Origin: MWDF01 sp964577435
GTDB lineage: Bacteria > Bacillota > DTU025 > MWDF01
Length of the DNA stretch: 7,209 nucleotides
Assembly: GCA_964577435.1 (NCBI GenBank)
Contig: CAZNZD010000078.1
Location: 1 to 7,209 of the forward strand
Direction of reading: 5' to 3'
This document shows, piece after piece, positions 6,858 through 7,209 of the stretch. Below the pieces are notes generated by a model. That model was not told where the DNA came from. It saw only the letters and a list, made by a program, of their open reading frames with translations, and ran no database searches. Every line of letters begins with the position of its first letter. Position 1 is the first letter of the stretch. Both the position numbers and the translations under genes were made by a program.

Positions 6858-6938
6858 AAAGATACCATAAGGTATTTTCTTCGCAATACTTGATAATCCT
6901 TCCAACGGATGCTCGAAAAATCCCCTTATGGCACCTTT
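6858..6938. repeat. Interrupted inverted repeat, 13 of 15 matching, over the TRAP promoter
   Basis: AAAGATACCATAAGG at 6858-6872 and CCTTATGGCACCTTT at 6924-6938 are reverse complements except at two positions, separated by 51 nt. One arm covers the predicted -10 of the binding-protein promoter; the other lies upstream. The left arm also contains part of a small dyad, ATACC-ATAA-GGTAT (6862-6875). Two sites for the same regulator, able to bind together by looping, is a natural reading, but no regulator is encoded here. Confidence 0.45.
6859..6886 (-). promoter_or_regulatory. Candidate promoter for the TAXI binding-protein gene
   Basis: The minus strand has TTGCGA (6886-6881), a 16-nt spacer and TATCTT (6864-6859), each matching 4 of 6 consensus bases. 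The start would fall near 6852, about 40 nt before the gene. The spacer and -10 overlap the inverted-repeat arm at 6858-6872. The position is good but the hexamers are modest; other A+T-rich -10 choices exist nearby. Confidence 0.35.
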
Positions 6939-6961
6939 CCGCTGATAATGACGCCGCGATT

Positions 6962-7000
6962 GGCAGATTGTTCCTGCCGGGCAGAAGCAGGCCCACCTGC
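6962..7000. repeat. Cluster of overlapping GC-rich dyads
   Basis: GGCAG (6962-6966), CCTGC with overlapping CTGCC (6973-6978), GCAGG (6987-6991) and CCTGC (6996-7000) can pair in alternative ways: GGCAG with CTGCC, CCTGC with the following GCAGG, or GCAGG with the final CCTGC across a CCCA loop. No T-tract follows on either strand. It lies upstream of both candidate promoters, so it may act as protein-binding DNA rather than RNA. Confidence 0.35.
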
Positions 7001-7008
7001 GATATAGT

Positions 7009-7037
7009 TCGACATATGTGAAGGTTTGGATTAAAAT
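7009..7037 (+). promoter_or_regulatory. Candidate sigma70-type promoter for the plus-strand ABC ATPase gene
   Basis: TCGACA (7009-7014) is 5 of 6 to the -35 consensus. After exactly 17 nt comes TAAAAT (7032-7037), 5 of 6 to the -10. The predicted start at about 7044 gives a leader of about 40 nt to the TTG start. The left arm of the 7013-7067 inverted repeat overlaps the -35 and spacer, so a protein bound there would block RNA polymerase. Confidence 0.55.
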
Positions 7038-7067
7038 ATGGCTGGTTTTATGAAACTTTCACATATG
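7013..7067. repeat. 15-bp inverted repeat bracketing the ABC gene promoter, probable operator
   Basis: CATATGTGAAGGTTT (7013-7027) and AAACTTTCACATATG (7053-7067) are reverse complements with a single mismatch, separated by 25 nt. The arms lie on either side of the predicted -10 and start point. Because the predicted transcript contains only the right arm, the pair cannot form a hairpin in that mRNA, which favours a DNA-level operator. Inside, TAAAA (7032-7036) and TTTTA (7046-7050) continue the symmetry. Confidence 0.8.
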
Positions 7068-7083
7068 AAGGGTGGAATCCGAA

Positions 7084-7209
7084 TTGCTCAGCATAAAGGG
7101 TCTGTCTAAGAGCTACAGCAAGAACAAGGTCAAGGCCGTGGACGGGCTTAACCTAGAGGTGAAGGCCGGGGAGATATACGGCTTTTTGGGACCGAACGGG
7201 GCGGGCAAG
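7084..7209 (+). CDS. ABC transporter ATP-binding protein, N-terminal 42 residues only
   Basis: Start of a cytoplasmic ABC ATPase, cut by the window end. The 42 codons read LSIKGLSKSY, then AVDGLNLEVKAGEIYGFLGP and NGAGK, which is the A-loop region (Tyr10 of KSY) followed by Walker A GPNGAGK ending at the last base. This wording (GEIYGFLGPNGAGK) is typical of CcmA-like ATPases of drug, lipid or ABC-2-type exporters rather than importers such as PotA; the rest is needed to tell. The start is taken as TTG at 7084 because GAAGGGTGG lies 8 nt upstream and the protein would begin MLSIKGLSKSY. A GTG at 7072 is in frame but has no ribosome-binding site, and a TGA lies just before it. The gene is divergent from the TRAP cluster and has its own promoter with an overlapping inverted repeat. 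Confidence 0.9.
   Translation, partial: MLSIKGLSKSYSKNKVKAVDGLNLEVKAGEIYGFLGPNGAGK

Larger units (their letters stand above)
6811..7083. other. Divergent intergenic regulatory region between the TRAP cluster and the ABC ATPase gene
   Basis: No open reading frame of note. The stretch is A+T-rich apart from a GC-rich dyad cluster. It holds candidate promoters in both directions and two long inverted repeats, listed separately. GATAAT occurs three times in plus orientation (6825-6830, 6892-6897 and 6944-6949). Confidence 0.7.

Noticed and set aside
6862..6880. Plus-strand intrinsic terminator (ATACC-ATAA-GGTAT then TTTTCTT)
   Set aside because: The stem is only 5 A+T-rich pairs and no plus-strand gene precedes it. 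It is better explained as part of the promoter/operator of the TRAP cluster.
7065..7067. ATG as start of the plus-strand ABC gene
   Set aside because: It is out of frame with the Walker A reading frame. It is simply the end of the right inverted-repeat arm.
1..7209. CRISPR array, tRNA or rRNA gene, transposase or integrase
   Set aside because: No regularly spaced direct repeats, no RNA-gene landmarks and no recombinase reading frame were seen on either strand.

Overview
The window is an accessory transport region of a bacterium. It holds one complete TRAP transporter cluster, the start of a polyamine-type ABC transporter operon, one unrecognised small gene, and the first codons of a second ABC-transporter gene on the other strand. 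Coding sequence is G+C-rich while the intergenic stretches are clearly A+T-richer. Arg AGG and Ile ATA codons are common, ribosome-binding sites are strong (AAGGAGG or AAGGGGGT), and GTG and TTG starts occur. This pattern, with a TAXI-type TRAP transporter, would fit Synergistota or another anaerobic Gram-negative lineage. That is a guess from style; there is no marker gene here.

Layout, following minus-strand transcription from right to left. The TAXI-family periplasmic solute-binding protein (6810-5854) comes first and is followed by a hairpin plus T-rich terminator (5826-5793). Next come a DUF1850 membrane-anchored protein (about 5781-5290) and a fused 4TM/12TM TRAP permease of 815 aa (5260-2813). 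Together these form a self-contained Na+- or H+-driven secondary uptake system in which a periplasmic protein delivers the substrate to the permease. The terminator after the first gene probably makes the binding protein more abundant than the membrane parts. A strong hairpin (2782-2749) then precedes a 132-aa protein of unknown function (2721-2323), whose strand pattern faintly resembles the SecB fold. A 177-bp gap with a good sigma70-like promoter leads to potA (2145-820) and potB (817 to beyond the left edge), the ATPase and first permease of a spermidine/putrescine-type importer. PotA carries an unusual C-terminal tail of about 90 residues.

To the right, a 273-bp divergent intergenic region separates the TRAP cluster from a plus-strand ABC ATPase of the drug/export type, cut by the window end just after Walker A. 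This region is the most structured non-coding stretch. It has a 15-bp inverted repeat (one mismatch) bracketing the -10 box and predicted start point of the ABC gene, a second looser 15-bp inverted repeat overlapping the likely TRAP promoter, and a cluster of mutually exclusive GC-rich dyads between them. The arrangement suggests that both divergent units are controlled by DNA-binding regulators not encoded in the window.

I see no RNA gene, CRISPR array, insertion sequence or clear signature of a new defence or mobile system. The items most worth a second look are the intergenic operators, the DUF1850 start and terminator arrangement, the unknown 132-aa gene, and the PotA tail.
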